Assembly: GCA_030628225.1 (NCBI GenBank)
Contig: DAOVRJ010000080.1
Location: 1 to 9,630, forward strand
DNA: 9,630 nucleotides
Direction: 5' to 3'
Origin: Candidatus Zixiibacteriota bacterium
GTDB lineage: Bacteria > SM23-81
A program made the position numbers and the translations under genes. Shown here in pieces: positions 1-6,527 of this stretch (its first letter is position 1; each line of letters opens with the position of its first letter). The notes below the pieces were generated by a model, which was not told where the DNA came from, did not search any database, and was given only the letters and a program-made list of their open reading frames with translations.

Positions 1-1
1 C

Positions 2-1159
2 AGGGACGACCATGGCCACGGGACGCATTGCTCGGGGACGGCCGTTGGCGACGGCACGGCCGGCACCCAGACGGGTATGGCCCCGGACGCCACATTGATG
101 TGCCTGAAGGTGCTGGACGGAACCGGAAACGGGTACGAGTCGGACGTCTGGGAGTCCATCGACTTTGCCATCGACCACGGCGTGGACGTGATGAGCTTCT
201 CCATCGGCTGGAAGTCGACGAACAATCCTGACTACTACGAGTGGAGAACCTGTATGAACAGCGCCCAGGCTGCCGGGCTGATCTCGGCCGTTGCCGCCGG
301 AAACGCGGGAGACTGGCTGGGCCAGTTGTTCTGGCCGGTGCCCGACAACGTTGGGACGCCGGGACGGGTGCCCCCGCCCTGGCTGCACCCCGACCAGACC
401 CTCACCGGCGGGCTGAGCGATGTGATCACCGTAGGCGCCACCGACGGCAGCGACAACCGGGCCGACTTCTCCTCCATCGGGCCGGTCACCTGGGAGAGCG
501 TCAATCCTTGGTATGATTATGCACACAACCCCCAGATGGGCCTGATGGATCCCGATGTCTGCGCGCCGGGCGTGAGCATCACCTCCCTGAGGCACGATAG
601 CAATACAGGCTACGTGGGCGGCTCCACCTGGAGCGGCACCTCCATGTCCTGTCCCCACGTGGCCGGACTGCTGGCCCTGATGCTCTCCAAGAACGCCAGC
701 CTGATCCCGGCCCAGATGGACAGCATCACCGAGACCACCGCCCTGGACCTGGGCTCTGCTGGCAAGGACAACGATTACGGAGCCGGTCGCATCCGCGCCC
801 TGGAGGCGGTCAACGCGGTGCCCGAGGCCGATCAATATCCTCCAACACCCATCGGCGATCTGACGACAACACTGTCCCTAACGGACATCGTCTTACAGTG
901 GTCTCCCTCCACCGACGACGTGGGGGTCAGCCACTATGTCATCTACAGAAAGGACGCTCCCAACTTCACCCCTTCTCACACTGACTCCCTGGGAACGAGC
1001 ACCATCACGACTTACCCCGACGCCGGCGCCGCCGGCAGCCTCAGCTTGAACTACTACTACCACGCGAAGGCCGTGGATGGGGTGGGTCACAAGTCCGCTG
1101 ACTCCAACGAGGCTGGAGAGTTCGACAAGAACCTGATCAACGAACCTCCCAGTCGATGA
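2..1159 (+). CDS. S8 subtilisin-like serine protease with C-terminal FN3-like domain (5' partial)
   Basis: The reading frame is open from the left edge, so the start codon, signal peptide, propeptide and catalytic Asp lie outside the window. The visible 385 residues begin on the catalytic His motif GHGTHCSGT (His at visible residue 6). The oxyanion Asn lies in AAGNAG (residue 101) and the nucleophile Ser in GTSMSCPHVAG (residue 214, codon 641-643). All three match peptidase family S8. The catalytic domain ends near residue 275 and is followed by an FN3-like module (about 279-372; PPTPIGDL, VLQWSPSTDDVGVSHYVIYR). The protein then stops after a short tail, with no visible type IX sorting domain or membrane anchor. 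It is predicted to be an exported protease that degrades extracellular protein. The start at base 77 is an internal Met and not the true start. The family call is very secure; substrate and exact location are unknown. Confidence 0.95.
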   Translation, partial: RDDHGHGTHCSGTAVGDGTAGTQTGMAPDATLMCLKVLDGTGNGYESDVWESIDFAIDHGVDVMSFSIGWKSTNNPDYYEWRTCMNSAQAAGLISAVAAGNAGDWLGQLFWPVPDNVGTPGRVPPPWLHPDQTLTGGLSDVITVGATDGSDNRADFSSIGPVTWESVNPWYDYAHNPQMGLMDPDVCAPGVSITSLRHDSNTGYVGGSTWSGTSMSCPHVAGLLALMLSKNASLIPAQMDSITETTALDLGSAGKDNDYGAGRIRALEAVNAVPEADQYPPTPIGDLTTTLSLTDIVLQWSPSTDDVGVSHYVIYRKDAPNFTPSHTDSLGTSTITTYPDAGAAGSLSLNYYYHAKAVDGVGHKSADSNEAGEFDKNLINEPPSR

Positions 1160-1174
1160 AAATGATATCAGACG

Positions 1175-1210
1175 AAAAAAGGCCGCCGGATCATCACCAC
1201 CCGGCGGCCT
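1175..1210 (-). terminator. Intrinsic terminator of the minus-strand cation operon
   Basis: A perfect 10-bp GC-rich inverted repeat (1180-1189 AGGCCGCCGG against 1201-1210 CCGGCGGCCT) flanks an 11-nt loop. A run of A at 1175-1180 reads as a U-tract directly after the stem on the minus strand, the standard rho-independent layout for transcripts leaving the PII gene (stop at 1236). On the plus strand the stem is followed only by TTCG, so any termination of the S8 protease transcript there would be weaker. The hairpin fills most of the gap between the two convergent genes. Confidence 0.88.
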
Positions 1211-1235
1211 TCGTACATCAGGGCTTGGCCAACGA

Positions 1236-1583
1236 TCACAACACTCCTTGCTCCCCCCGCTCCCCGGAGCTTATCCTGATCACATCCTCCAGGGGGATAA
1301 CGAAGATCTTGCCATCCCCCATACCCCTCTGGCCCGTCCTGTTCACTTCGACGATGATCTCCACCAGATCCTGTACCCTATCATCTGGCACCACGAACTC
1401 CAGTTTGGTGCAAAGGCGGAGCCGAACCCTCTCCGAAGCCTGCTCCTGGGGCAGATGTCCTTTTTGCCGCCCACAGCCGCGAACGGCCATCTCGGTGACC
1501 CCGTAAAAGCTCTCCGATCCGTTCAGCCGGTCCAACAGCTCGGCCACCCTTTTTGTCTGGATGATACACTCAACCTTCTTCAT
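1236..1583 (-). CDS. Divergent PII-family signal protein (GlnB/GlnK-like) lacking the T-loop tyrosine
   Basis: This 115-residue protein has typical PII length and layout: an opening MKKVECII strand, then VRGCGRQKGH before the T-loop, VVPDDRVQDLVEIIVEVNRTG, the GDGKIFVIPLEDVIRI core (about 89-104) and the SGERGE tail. PII trimers sense ATP/ADP and 2-oxoglutarate and bind target proteins through the T-loop. Here the T-loop (about 44-58, LPQEQASERVRLRLC) has no Tyr. The position of the uridylylated Tyr51 of canonical GlnB is Arg52 by hand alignment, so GlnD-type uridylylation is not expected. The ATG at 1583 is chosen because GGAG lies 6 nt upstream. An in-frame GTG at 1607 would add 8 residues (MGFSLERA) but its GGGAGG is only 2 nt away. 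It is the last gene of the cation-transport cluster, just before the terminator. The target is probably a cluster transporter and not AmtB, since no amtB is visible; this is inference. Confidence 0.88.
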   Translation of the reverse strand: MKKVECIIQTKRVAELLDRLNGSESFYGVTEMAVRGCGRQKGHLPQEQASERVRLRLCTKLEFVVPDDRVQDLVEIIVEVNRTGQRGMGDGKIFVIPLEDVIRISSGERGEQGVL

Positions 1584-1593
1584 CGCCCTCTCC
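1584..1593 (-). promoter_or_regulatory. Ribosome-binding site of the PII gene
   Basis: GGAG at 1593-1590 on the minus strand sits 6 nt before the ATG at 1583. It favours this start over the upstream in-frame GTG at 1607. Confidence 0.65.
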
Positions 1594-1654
1594 AGCGAAA
1601 AACCCACTGCCTCCCGGCTGGAAGATACAAGAGCCGGAGTTTCTTCTCTACGCC

Positions 1655-1999
1655 TCAGAGCTCCAAATCCTGTTCCTTGCCGATGATCTTTCCTATGGGA
1701 ACGGTAAAGACAAACCCCATCCCCGGTTCCTCGAAATCCAGTCCCACGTCCTTGAGGTTGGCGGCGATCTCATCCACGATCCCCTCTTTCTGAACCAGGG
1801 CAAAAAGCATCTTGGCATAGGGTCTGCGGCCCTCCATCTGATACCTGAGCCCGGCAAATATGGGCACATCGTAGGCCAACATGGGTCCCATAGAACGAAC
1901 GTCGACCACATTGGCTCCGGTAACCCCCAACTCCACAAGAACAGAGAGGGCATCCTCCAAAAATTTCTCCTCGTTGAGGATGACGATCAACAGGTGCAT
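1655..1999 (-). CDS. Uncharacterised PII-like (ferredoxin-fold) small protein
   Basis: This 114-residue protein belongs to no named family that I recognise with confidence. Its predicted order is beta (HLLIVILN, 2-9), helix (EKFLEDALSVLVELGV), beta (GANVVDVRSMG, 28-38), a long loop (39-61), beta (AKMLFALVQ), helix (KEGIVDEIAANLKDVG) and beta (GMGFVFTVPIGKIIG, 93-107). This is the beta-alpha-beta-beta-alpha-beta pattern of the PII superfamily, at similar size, but without the PII signatures GRQKG or GDGKIF. The start at 1999 is supported by GGAGGAG immediately upstream; an in-frame upstream codon at 2032 would add 11 residues without need. It lies between the EIIA gene (36 nt) and the PII gene (71 nt). 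A regulatory role on the neighbouring transporters is plausible by position and fold only. Confidence 0.75.
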   Translation of the reverse strand: MHLLIVILNEEKFLEDALSVLVELGVTGANVVDVRSMGPMLAYDVPIFAGLRYQMEGRRPYAKMLFALVQKEGIVDEIAANLKDVGLDFEEPGMGFVFTVPIGKIIGKEQDLEL

Positions 2000-2003
2000 C
2001 GAT

Positions 2004-2010
2004 CTCCTCC
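2004..2010 (-). promoter_or_regulatory. Ribosome-binding site of the PII-like gene
   Basis: GGAGGAG on the minus strand lies 4-6 nt before the ATG at 1999. It is a near-ideal Shine-Dalgarno sequence and decides the start in favour of MHLLIV over the longer in-frame version. Confidence 0.75.
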
Positions 2011-2035
2011 ATTCTGAGCGCGGGAACCACAACTG

Positions 2036-2551
2036 CTAAGGGTGAATCACCCGACCATCTTCTGTCTTCTTTACCTGGACATCCTGGGGATACTTACGGT
2101 CGAAGCTGTCGATCAGCTCGGCGATCTCATCCGAGCTTTTCGCCTCTAACAGTTTCTCTTTGTACACCCGGCTCCTCAAAAGCCTGGCCACCTTGGCCAC
2201 TGTCTGGATGTATGCTCCGGCTGCTTTCCTGGGAGCCGCGATCAGGAAGACGAGCTGCACCGGCTGGCCATCCAGTGAGGCGAAATCCACACTCTCCTCG
2301 TAGCGCCCCAGCACCACCGTCAGGCATCTCACACCGGCATCACGAGCGTGGGGGATGGCCACACCACCGCCTATGCCCGTGCTCTGCAACTGCTCCCGAG
2401 CCACGATGGCCTCGAAAAACTGTTTTTCGTCGGCTACCACATCTGCCGCAGAGAGCCGGTGGGTTAGCTCTCGAAGAACTTCTTCCTTGCTCGCCGCATG
2501 TAGACCAAGACAGATGAACTCTTGGCGTAGCGCATCCGACAATTTCTGCAT
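2036..2551 (-). CDS. PTS EIIA domain protein (fructose/Ntr type, PtsN-like)
   Basis: A 171-residue single-domain EIIA of the fructose/mannitol/Ntr family (PTS_EIIA_2). The phosphorylation motif GGGVAIPHAR is intact, with the phosphoacceptor His at residue 68. Other family features are the opening segment (SKEEVLRELTHRL), REQLQSTGIG, and the VDFASLDGQPVQLVFLIAAP strand pair, where LDGQPV and the following hydrophobic strand are typical. No EIIB or EIIC domain is fused or adjacent, so it is more likely regulatory than sugar-transporting. The ATG at 2551 has GGGGAGG 6 nt upstream. The reading frame runs further upstream, but that part overlaps the antiporter gene and reads as its shadow. In E. 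coli, dephosphorylated EIIA-Ntr binds TrkA and restrains K+ uptake (established). The position here, 19 nt after an antiporter and downstream of ktrBA, suggests a similar regulatory job, by inference. Confidence 0.92.
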   Translation of the reverse strand: MQKLSDALRQEFICLGLHAASKEEVLRELTHRLSAADVVADEKQFFEAIVAREQLQSTGIGGGVAIPHARDAGVRCLTVVLGRYEESVDFASLDGQPVQLVFLIAAPRKAAGAYIQTVAKVARLLRSRVYKEKLLEAKSSDEIAELIDSFDRKYPQDVQVKKTEDGRVIHP

Positions 2552-2557
2552 CACAAA

Positions 2558-2564
2558 CCTCCCC
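2558..2564 (-). promoter_or_regulatory. Ribosome-binding site of the EIIA gene
   Basis: GGGGAGG on the minus strand is 6 nt before the ATG at 2551. It sits inside the 19-nt gap after the antiporter stop codon and rules out the longer upstream reading-frame extension. Confidence 0.75.
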
Positions 2565-2570
2565 GCATAC

Positions 2571-3776
2571 TCATGACCCGGACTTTCTGGCCTCCCCTGC
2601 CTTGAGAATGGCCCAGCGGACGCAGGGCGGCCCCAATATCTCAAGCACAAATGTTGTGGCGGTGATAACGTTGATGACCATGATGCCCACCTGAGCTCCG
2701 GCATCGCCCAACAGGGAGAATTCACGGTGAGCGTCGATGGCCAGTCCCACGGCCACTCCTGCCTGGGAAATAAGGCAGATACCCAGATACCGTCTTACCA
2801 CTCGAGAGGCCCGGGAGATCCCGGCACCCAATCGAGCTCCCAACACCTTTCCCCCTCCCCGGGCTATAATGTAGATGAGCCCCAGAATTCCCATCTGGGG
2901 CAACAGGCCAATTTGCAGGCGAGCGCCCACCAGCACAAAAAACAGCACGTACACCGGCGGCACGAAGGCTTGCACCACGCTGTACGTCCTCCGGCCGCCG
3001 AAAGGCGCCATGTTGGCCAGAACGACCCCCATGGCCATGTTGCTCAAAATCAGCGACAGACCCCAGGTCTCGGCCATACCACAACATAGCAAGACGGCGG
3101 CTAGAGAGAGAATCAAGGTCTCGCTTTTATTCCTCATCTTCCTGGCCAGGGAGGAAAGACACAGACCCAGGATGGACCCGGCGGCCAGGGAAAGCAATAT
3201 CTCCCCCGCCGGCTTGAGCAGGATGGTGAACACGGAAAGCTCAACGCCGGCGAAGAGGGTTTTGGAGATGGAGATGGCAAAGCCGTAAAGAATCAGAGCC
3301 ATCACGTCATCCAGGCCGACGATGGCCAGGAGAGTCGATGTCAGCACCCCTTTGGCTTTGCTCTCCCAGAGAACCTGCACGGTGGCAGCGGGAGCCGTGG
3401 CCGATGCCAGGGCGCCGAAAAGAAGGCCCAGGTAAAGTTCGCCCGTCAGGGCGAAGATCGCCAGGGCCACCACCACAAAAGCCCCCAGGGATTCCAGGAG
3501 CAGGATGGAAAAAATACTCTTGCCCAGGCGGCGAAAGATCCCCAGGCGCAGCTCGCTGCCGATCATGAAACCGATAAGCCCCAGGGCAAAGGCGTTGATG
3601 TCGACAAGCTTGTCCAGCAGCTCGGGCCCATATAGCTTGAAAAAAGAAGAGCCCAGGAACACTCCGGCGACGATGTAGCCTACAACCTGGGGCACGCGCA
3701 GCTTCTGAAAAAGCTTCCCACTGCCGAAGCCAACGGCTACGGCGATGCCCAAAAGTAAAAGCAAATCAAGAGACAT
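2571..3776 (-). CDS. CPA2-type cation:proton antiporter (Na+/H+ exchanger family, KefB/NapA-like)
   Basis: A 401-residue, very hydrophobic protein with about 12 predicted membrane helices, matching the Na_H_Exchanger domain without the C-terminal RCK domain found in full-length KefB/KefC. Diagnostic features are RVPQVVGYIVAGVFLG (about 27-42), LIGFMIGSELRL, the unwound-helix ASATAPAATVQVL segment (124-136) and the ion-binding Asp pair in AIVGLDDVMAL (Asp156-Asp157). A basic stretch, ARGGGKVLGARLGA (about 305-318), matches the conserved Lys/Arg helix. The Asp-Asp pair is typical of electrogenic CPA2 members. It probably exchanges Na+ or K+ for H+ across the inner membrane; the ion cannot be told from sequence. 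The start at 3776 has only a weak AGAAG 3 nt upstream, next to a small palindrome CTTTTAGCAAAAG (3783-3795). The 45-nt gap after ktrA suggests co-transcription. Confidence 0.93.
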   Translation of the reverse strand: MSLDLLLLLGIAVAVGFGSGKLFQKLRVPQVVGYIVAGVFLGSSFFKLYGPELLDKLVDINAFALGLIGFMIGSELRLGIFRRLGKSIFSILLLESLGAFVVVALAIFALTGELYLGLLFGALASATAPAATVQVLWESKAKGVLTSTLLAIVGLDDVMALILYGFAISISKTLFAGVELSVFTILLKPAGEILLSLAAGSILGLCLSSLARKMRNKSETLILSLAAVLLCCGMAETWGLSLILSNMAMGVVLANMAPFGGRRTYSVVQAFVPPVYVLFFVLVGARLQIGLLPQMGILGLIYIIARGGGKVLGARLGAGISRASRVVRRYLGICLISQAGVAVGLAIDAHREFSLLGDAGAQVGIMVINVITATTFVLEILGPPCVRWAILKAGEARKSGS

Positions 3777-3821
3777 ATGCTTCTTTTAGCAAAAGACCGC
3801 CCTCAGCTAATCTTCCGTTGG

Positions 3822-4505
3822 TCACAGACCTCTGATCTTCTCGATGTCCTTGTTTCTGCCGATGACCACCAGGGCGTCACCGGAATTAATCACCTCTCCT
3901 GCCGCGGGGATCACTCTGGTCTTTGATTCATCCAGTGACTCTTTGCCATCCAGCTTAGAGATGACGTATTTCTTCACGGCGATGACCTCCACCTTATAGT
4001 TCTTGCGAACATCCAACTGTGCGATGGTCTTCCCCCAGAATTTCTCCGGCGCCTTGACCTCCACGATGCTGTGTCCCGGGGTCAGCGGAATGTGATCGAT
4101 GATATTGGGGGTCATAAGGCTGCCGGCTAAACGCTCGGCCATCGCTTCCTCCGGCAATATTGTCCGGCTGGCCCCCAATAGCTCCAATATCTTGACGTGA
4201 TCGGCGCTCAGCGCCTTGACCACGATCTCTCCGACGCCGGCCTCCTTGAGATAGAGGCTGATCAGCACACTGGCTTCCAACTGGCCCACGCAGACCACCA
4301 CCATGTCCAGATCCACCAGGTCCAGGGAATCCATGGCCGATTTATCCCGGGCATCCAACACCACCGCATCGGCGACCAGATCTCTGATCTCCTGAACCCT
4401 ATCTCGGTCGTTGTCTACGGCCAGCACCTGACAGCCCATCTCGGTAAGAGACGTAGCCAGCTTGAACCCAAATGTGCCCAGTCCAATGATGGCGATTTGT
4501 CGCAT
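3822..4505 (-). CDS. ktrA: KtrA/TrkA-type RCK regulatory subunit of K+ uptake
   Basis: This 227-residue protein has a single RCK unit: an N-terminal Rossmann domain and a C-terminal TrkA_C domain. The nucleotide-binding signature is IGLGTFGFKLA (7-17), with the acidic end of beta-2 in AVDND (Asp31). The Rossmann part runs to about 135, followed by TrkA_C (about 140-227; HSIVEVKAPEKFWGKTIAQLD ... GDALVVIGR). Length and one RCK unit fit KtrA and not the two-unit E. coli TrkA. KtrA rings bind ATP/ADP or NAD(H), and in some species c-di-AMP through the C-terminal domain, and gate the KtrB channel from the cytoplasm. The ATG at 4505 is preceded by AAGGAG at 4518-4513, which overlaps the ktrB stop TAA (4520-4518), so the two genes are translationally close (12-nt gap). 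The assignment is secure; the effector is unknown. Confidence 0.95.
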   Translation of the reverse strand: MRQIAIIGLGTFGFKLATSLTEMGCQVLAVDNDRDRVQEIRDLVADAVVLDARDKSAMDSLDLVDLDMVVVCVGQLEASVLISLYLKEAGVGEIVVKALSADHVKILELLGASRTILPEEAMAERLAGSLMTPNIIDHIPLTPGHSIVEVKAPEKFWGKTIAQLDVRKNYKVEVIAVKKYVISKLDGKESLDESKTRVIPAAGEVINSGDALVVIGRNKDIEKIRGL

Positions 4506-4512
4506 GGTTATT

Positions 4513-4518
4513 CTCCTT
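4513..4518 (-). promoter_or_regulatory. Ribosome-binding site of ktrA overlapping the ktrB stop codon
   Basis: AAGGAG on the minus strand lies 7 nt before the ktrA ATG at 4505. Its first base is shared with the ktrB TAA, a typical layout for coupled translation of the two channel subunits. Confidence 0.7.
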
Positions 4519-5993
4519 TACCCGATCATCACGGTCTCTTCGGGATATTCGAAACGCCGCCGGCCCACTCTCTGGCCTACGGCCAGAGCCAGAGTCAGGG
4601 GCCCCACCCGGCCGACGAAGATGGTGATGCAGATGAGCATCTTCCCCAGGGCAGAGAGACCGGGGGTCACCCCCGTGGACAAGCCCACGGTGCCGAAGGC
4701 GGAGGTAACCTCAAAAAGAAGCTCCAGAAACTGTCCCCGGCCCATCGGGGAGTAACCGAACCCTCCCTCGGTCACTGACAGGGCCATGGTAACCACCGCG
4801 ATGGTAATTAACGCCAACGCCGCCAAGGAGATAGCCGCGGCCACGATGGCCAGGGGAATCGTCCGATGAAAAAGCTCCACGTTTCGCCGGCCCTTCAAGC
4901 GTGCCACCATCAAGGCCACCAATACCCCGAAGGTGCTGGTTTTGATGCCCCCACCAGTTGAGCCCGGAGAGGCCCCGATGAACATGAACATAACCAGCAG
5001 AAAGAGGGTAGTGTTGGTCAACTTGCCGGTAAACAGGGTGTTAAACCCAGCCGTCCGGGCCGTCACCGATTGGAAAAAGGAAGCCAATAGCTTTGTGCCG
5101 AATGGCTTTCCGGCCAGACTGTTCTGCCACTCCAGCGCCAAGACCAGCAGCGTTCCTGCCAGAATGAGCATGCCGGTGACGGTGAACACCGTTTTGGTGT
5201 GCAGAGAGAGCTTTCTGGCCCTCCCGGAACCCGCCAGGCGTCCCAGAGGGTTGACATCGGCCAGGGCAAAAAAGCCCACTCCCCCTAAAATGATCAGGAC
5301 CGTCATTATCAGATTGACCAGCAGATCTCCCTGAAAGGCGACAAAACTCGTCCTGTAGAGAGAAAAACCCGCATTGCAAAAGGCGGAGACTGCATGAAAA
5401 ACCGCGTGGTAGGCGGCCTTGGCCGGCGAGTAGACATGCAGAAATTTAAAGTACAGCAGCAGGGCGCCCAGAGCCTCGCAGATCAGGGTGAAGCGAAGCA
5501 CATACTTCACCAGCCGGAACATGTCCTTGCGAGGGCCCTGGCTTAAGGATTGTTGGATAACCAGCCGGTGCTTGATGGAAAACTTTCTGCCCAGCACGAG
5601 CAGAAAAAAAGTGGAGAAGGTCATAATACCCAGGCCGCCTAGCTGGATGAGCGCCAGAATCACCATCTGGCCGAAGGTGGTGAACTGGGATCCCGTATCT
5701 ACCACGATGAGTCCGGTAACGCAGGTGGCGGAGACAGCCGTGAACAGCGAGTCCAGCAAGGACAGAGAGGACCCGGTGGAGGCCTGGGGCAAAGAGAGCA
5801 AAATCCAGCCAACGAAGATGGCTCCCAAGAAACTGAGGATAATGACTCGCGAGGGATGAATCCGCGGCCTCTTCCGATCAGATGGCCGGCGATATCGAGA
5901 AGCTGTCAACCTCTCTCCCTTCAGAATATCGGAGAAAAAAGGGGTAACAAATTCGTGGGGGTCGTCCACAAAGTGGACCCTGGTGACCCCCAC
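4518..5993 (-). CDS. ktrB: KtrB/TrkH-type K+ uptake channel subunit
   Basis: A 491-residue membrane protein with the four pore loops of the TrkH/KtrB superfamily: AVSATCVTGL (86-95), HAVSAFCNAGFS (200-211), SVTARTAGFNT (309-319) and VTSAFGTVGLSTG (429-441). It also has the gating-loop region ASPGSTGGGIKT (341-352) and a conserved Arg in the last helix (GRVGPLTLA, about 461). It forms the K+-conducting dimer in the inner membrane, gated by KtrA. The given start is GTG 5993, the longest form. It lacks a clear ribosome-binding site and lies inside a long hairpin. An in-frame TTG at 5909, residue 29, has GGGAG 5 nt upstream and would give 463 residues, closer to usual KtrB length. Codon-position GC in the disputed 28 codons looks coding-like, so both starts remain possible. 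The gene lies 85 nt downstream of ssb. Confidence 0.94.
   Translation of the reverse strand: MGVTRVHFVDDPHEFVTPFFSDILKGERLTASRYRRPSDRKRPRIHPSRVIILSFLGAIFVGWILLSLPQASTGSSLSLLDSLFTAVSATCVTGLIVVDTGSQFTTFGQMVILALIQLGGLGIMTFSTFFLLVLGRKFSIKHRLVIQQSLSQGPRKDMFRLVKYVLRFTLICEALGALLLYFKFLHVYSPAKAAYHAVFHAVSAFCNAGFSLYRTSFVAFQGDLLVNLIMTVLIILGGVGFFALADVNPLGRLAGSGRARKLSLHTKTVFTVTGMLILAGTLLVLALEWQNSLAGKPFGTKLLASFFQSVTARTAGFNTLFTGKLTNTTLFLLVMFMFIGASPGSTGGGIKTSTFGVLVALMVARLKGRRNVELFHRTIPLAIVAAAISLAALALITIAVVTMALSVTEGGFGYSPMGRGQFLELLFEVTSAFGTVGLSTGVTPGLSALGKMLICITIFVGRVGPLTLALAVGQRVGRRRFEYPEETVMIG
5910..5919 (-). promoter_or_regulatory. Candidate ribosome-binding site for the alternative TTG start of ktrB
   Basis: GGGAG at 5919-5915 (minus strand) precedes TTG 5909 by 5 nt. 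If it is used, the hairpin at 5952-5996 and a T6 run at 5940-5935 fall in the untranslated leader and not in the coding region. The GTG at 5993 has no comparable site. Confidence 0.4.
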
Positions 5994-5996
5994 GAA
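5952..5996 (-). promoter_or_regulatory. Long two-part hairpin at the 5' end of ktrB
   Basis: Two perfect 12-nt arms (5952-5963 TTCGTGGGGGTC and 5985-5996 GACCCCCACGAA) enclose a second inverted repeat, GTCCAC (5964-5969), AAA, GTGGAC (5973-5978), with a 6-nt one-sided bulge (5979-5984). The result is an 18-bp imperfect stem. Downstream on the minus strand, GTTACCCC (5948-5941) is followed directly by T6 (5940-5935). GTTACCCC could pair at 7 of 8 positions with GGGGTCAC (5990-5983) inside one hairpin arm, so two mutually exclusive folds can be drawn. A leader attenuator is one reading; a structured coding start is the other. Confidence 0.45.
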
Positions 5997-6078
5997 AGAT
6001 ATCCGCTCACTCCTGCGACCCCATTAGGGATCCTTGCCCCCTTTGGGTGGCAAATGGAGATCTGTCTGAGAACGACAC

Positions 6079-6522
6079 TTAAAAAGGCAGATCGTCATCC
6101 ACTGCGTCAGCACCTTTTTCCCCTTCGGGCTTGGTCCCGGATGTAAAACCGCCCTCGGGCTCTGCCTCCGGCATCTTGCCATCAGTCCTCGTCTCACGCC
6201 CCAACAACTGCATCTGCCTGCCCACCACCTCGGTGGTGTACCGTTTGTTGCCGTCCCGGTCCTCCCAGGAGCGTGTCTGCAGGCGCCCCTCAATATACAC
6301 CGAGCTGCCCTTCTTTAGATAATCGTTGGCGATCTCCGCCAATCTACCCCACAGCACAATGTTATGCCACTCGGTTCGCTCCTGAGATTGCCCGCTTTTA
6401 TCTTTCCACCTCTCGTTGGTGGCAATGGAAAAATTGACCACCGCGGCCCCACCGGGCGTGTAGCGAAGCTCCGGGTCTTTGCCCAAATTCCCGATGAGAA
6501 TCACTTTGTTGATGCTGGCCAT
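6079..6522 (-). CDS. ssb: Single-stranded DNA-binding protein
   Basis: A 147-residue SSB with one OB-fold (about 1-110): [25 protein letters not shown] with [12 protein letters not shown], then [36 protein letters not shown] Gly/Glu-rich flexible tail follows, ending in the acidic tip DDDLPF, which recruits replication and repair partners. The protein coats single-stranded DNA in replication, recombination and repair as a homotetramer. The start ATG at 6522 has a perfect AAAGGAGGT just upstream. A short, untruncated, ordinary bacterial SSB. It lies between the secreted-protein gene and ktrB on the same strand; no terminator was seen between ssb and ktrB, so read-through into the cation cluster is possible. 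Confidence 0.97.
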   Translation of the reverse strand: MASINKVILIGNLGKDPELRYTPGGAAVVNFSIATNERWKDKSGQSQERTEWHNIVLWGRLAEIANDYLKKGSSVYIEGRLQTRSWEDRDGNKRYTTEVVGRQMQLLGRETRTDGKMPEAEPEGGFTSGTKPEGEKGADAVDDDLPF

Positions 6523-6527
6523 GATGC

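Noticed and set aside
1160-1235. Frameshifted continuation of the S8 protease past its stop
   Set aside because: No frame continues a sorting domain or similar sequence; the interval is taken up by the terminator hairpin and the end of the PII gene.
2552-2725. N-terminal extension of the EIIA frame to 2725
   Set aside because: It overlaps the antiporter coding sequence in another frame, and the ribosome-binding site at 2558-2564 places the start at 2551.
6023-6053. Possible ktrB promoter (TTGCCA ... CCTAAT) and hairpin TTGCC/GGCAA at 6034-6053
   Set aside because: The 19-nt spacer and weak -10 make a poor promoter, and the hairpin lacks a T-run on the minus strand, so it is not a terminator either.
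5910-6078. Known riboswitch class (such as a c-di-AMP or Mg2+ sensor) upstream of ktrB
   Set aside because: Only a simple hairpin is seen; the conserved cores of these classes were not recognised, and the space between ssb and ktrB is short.
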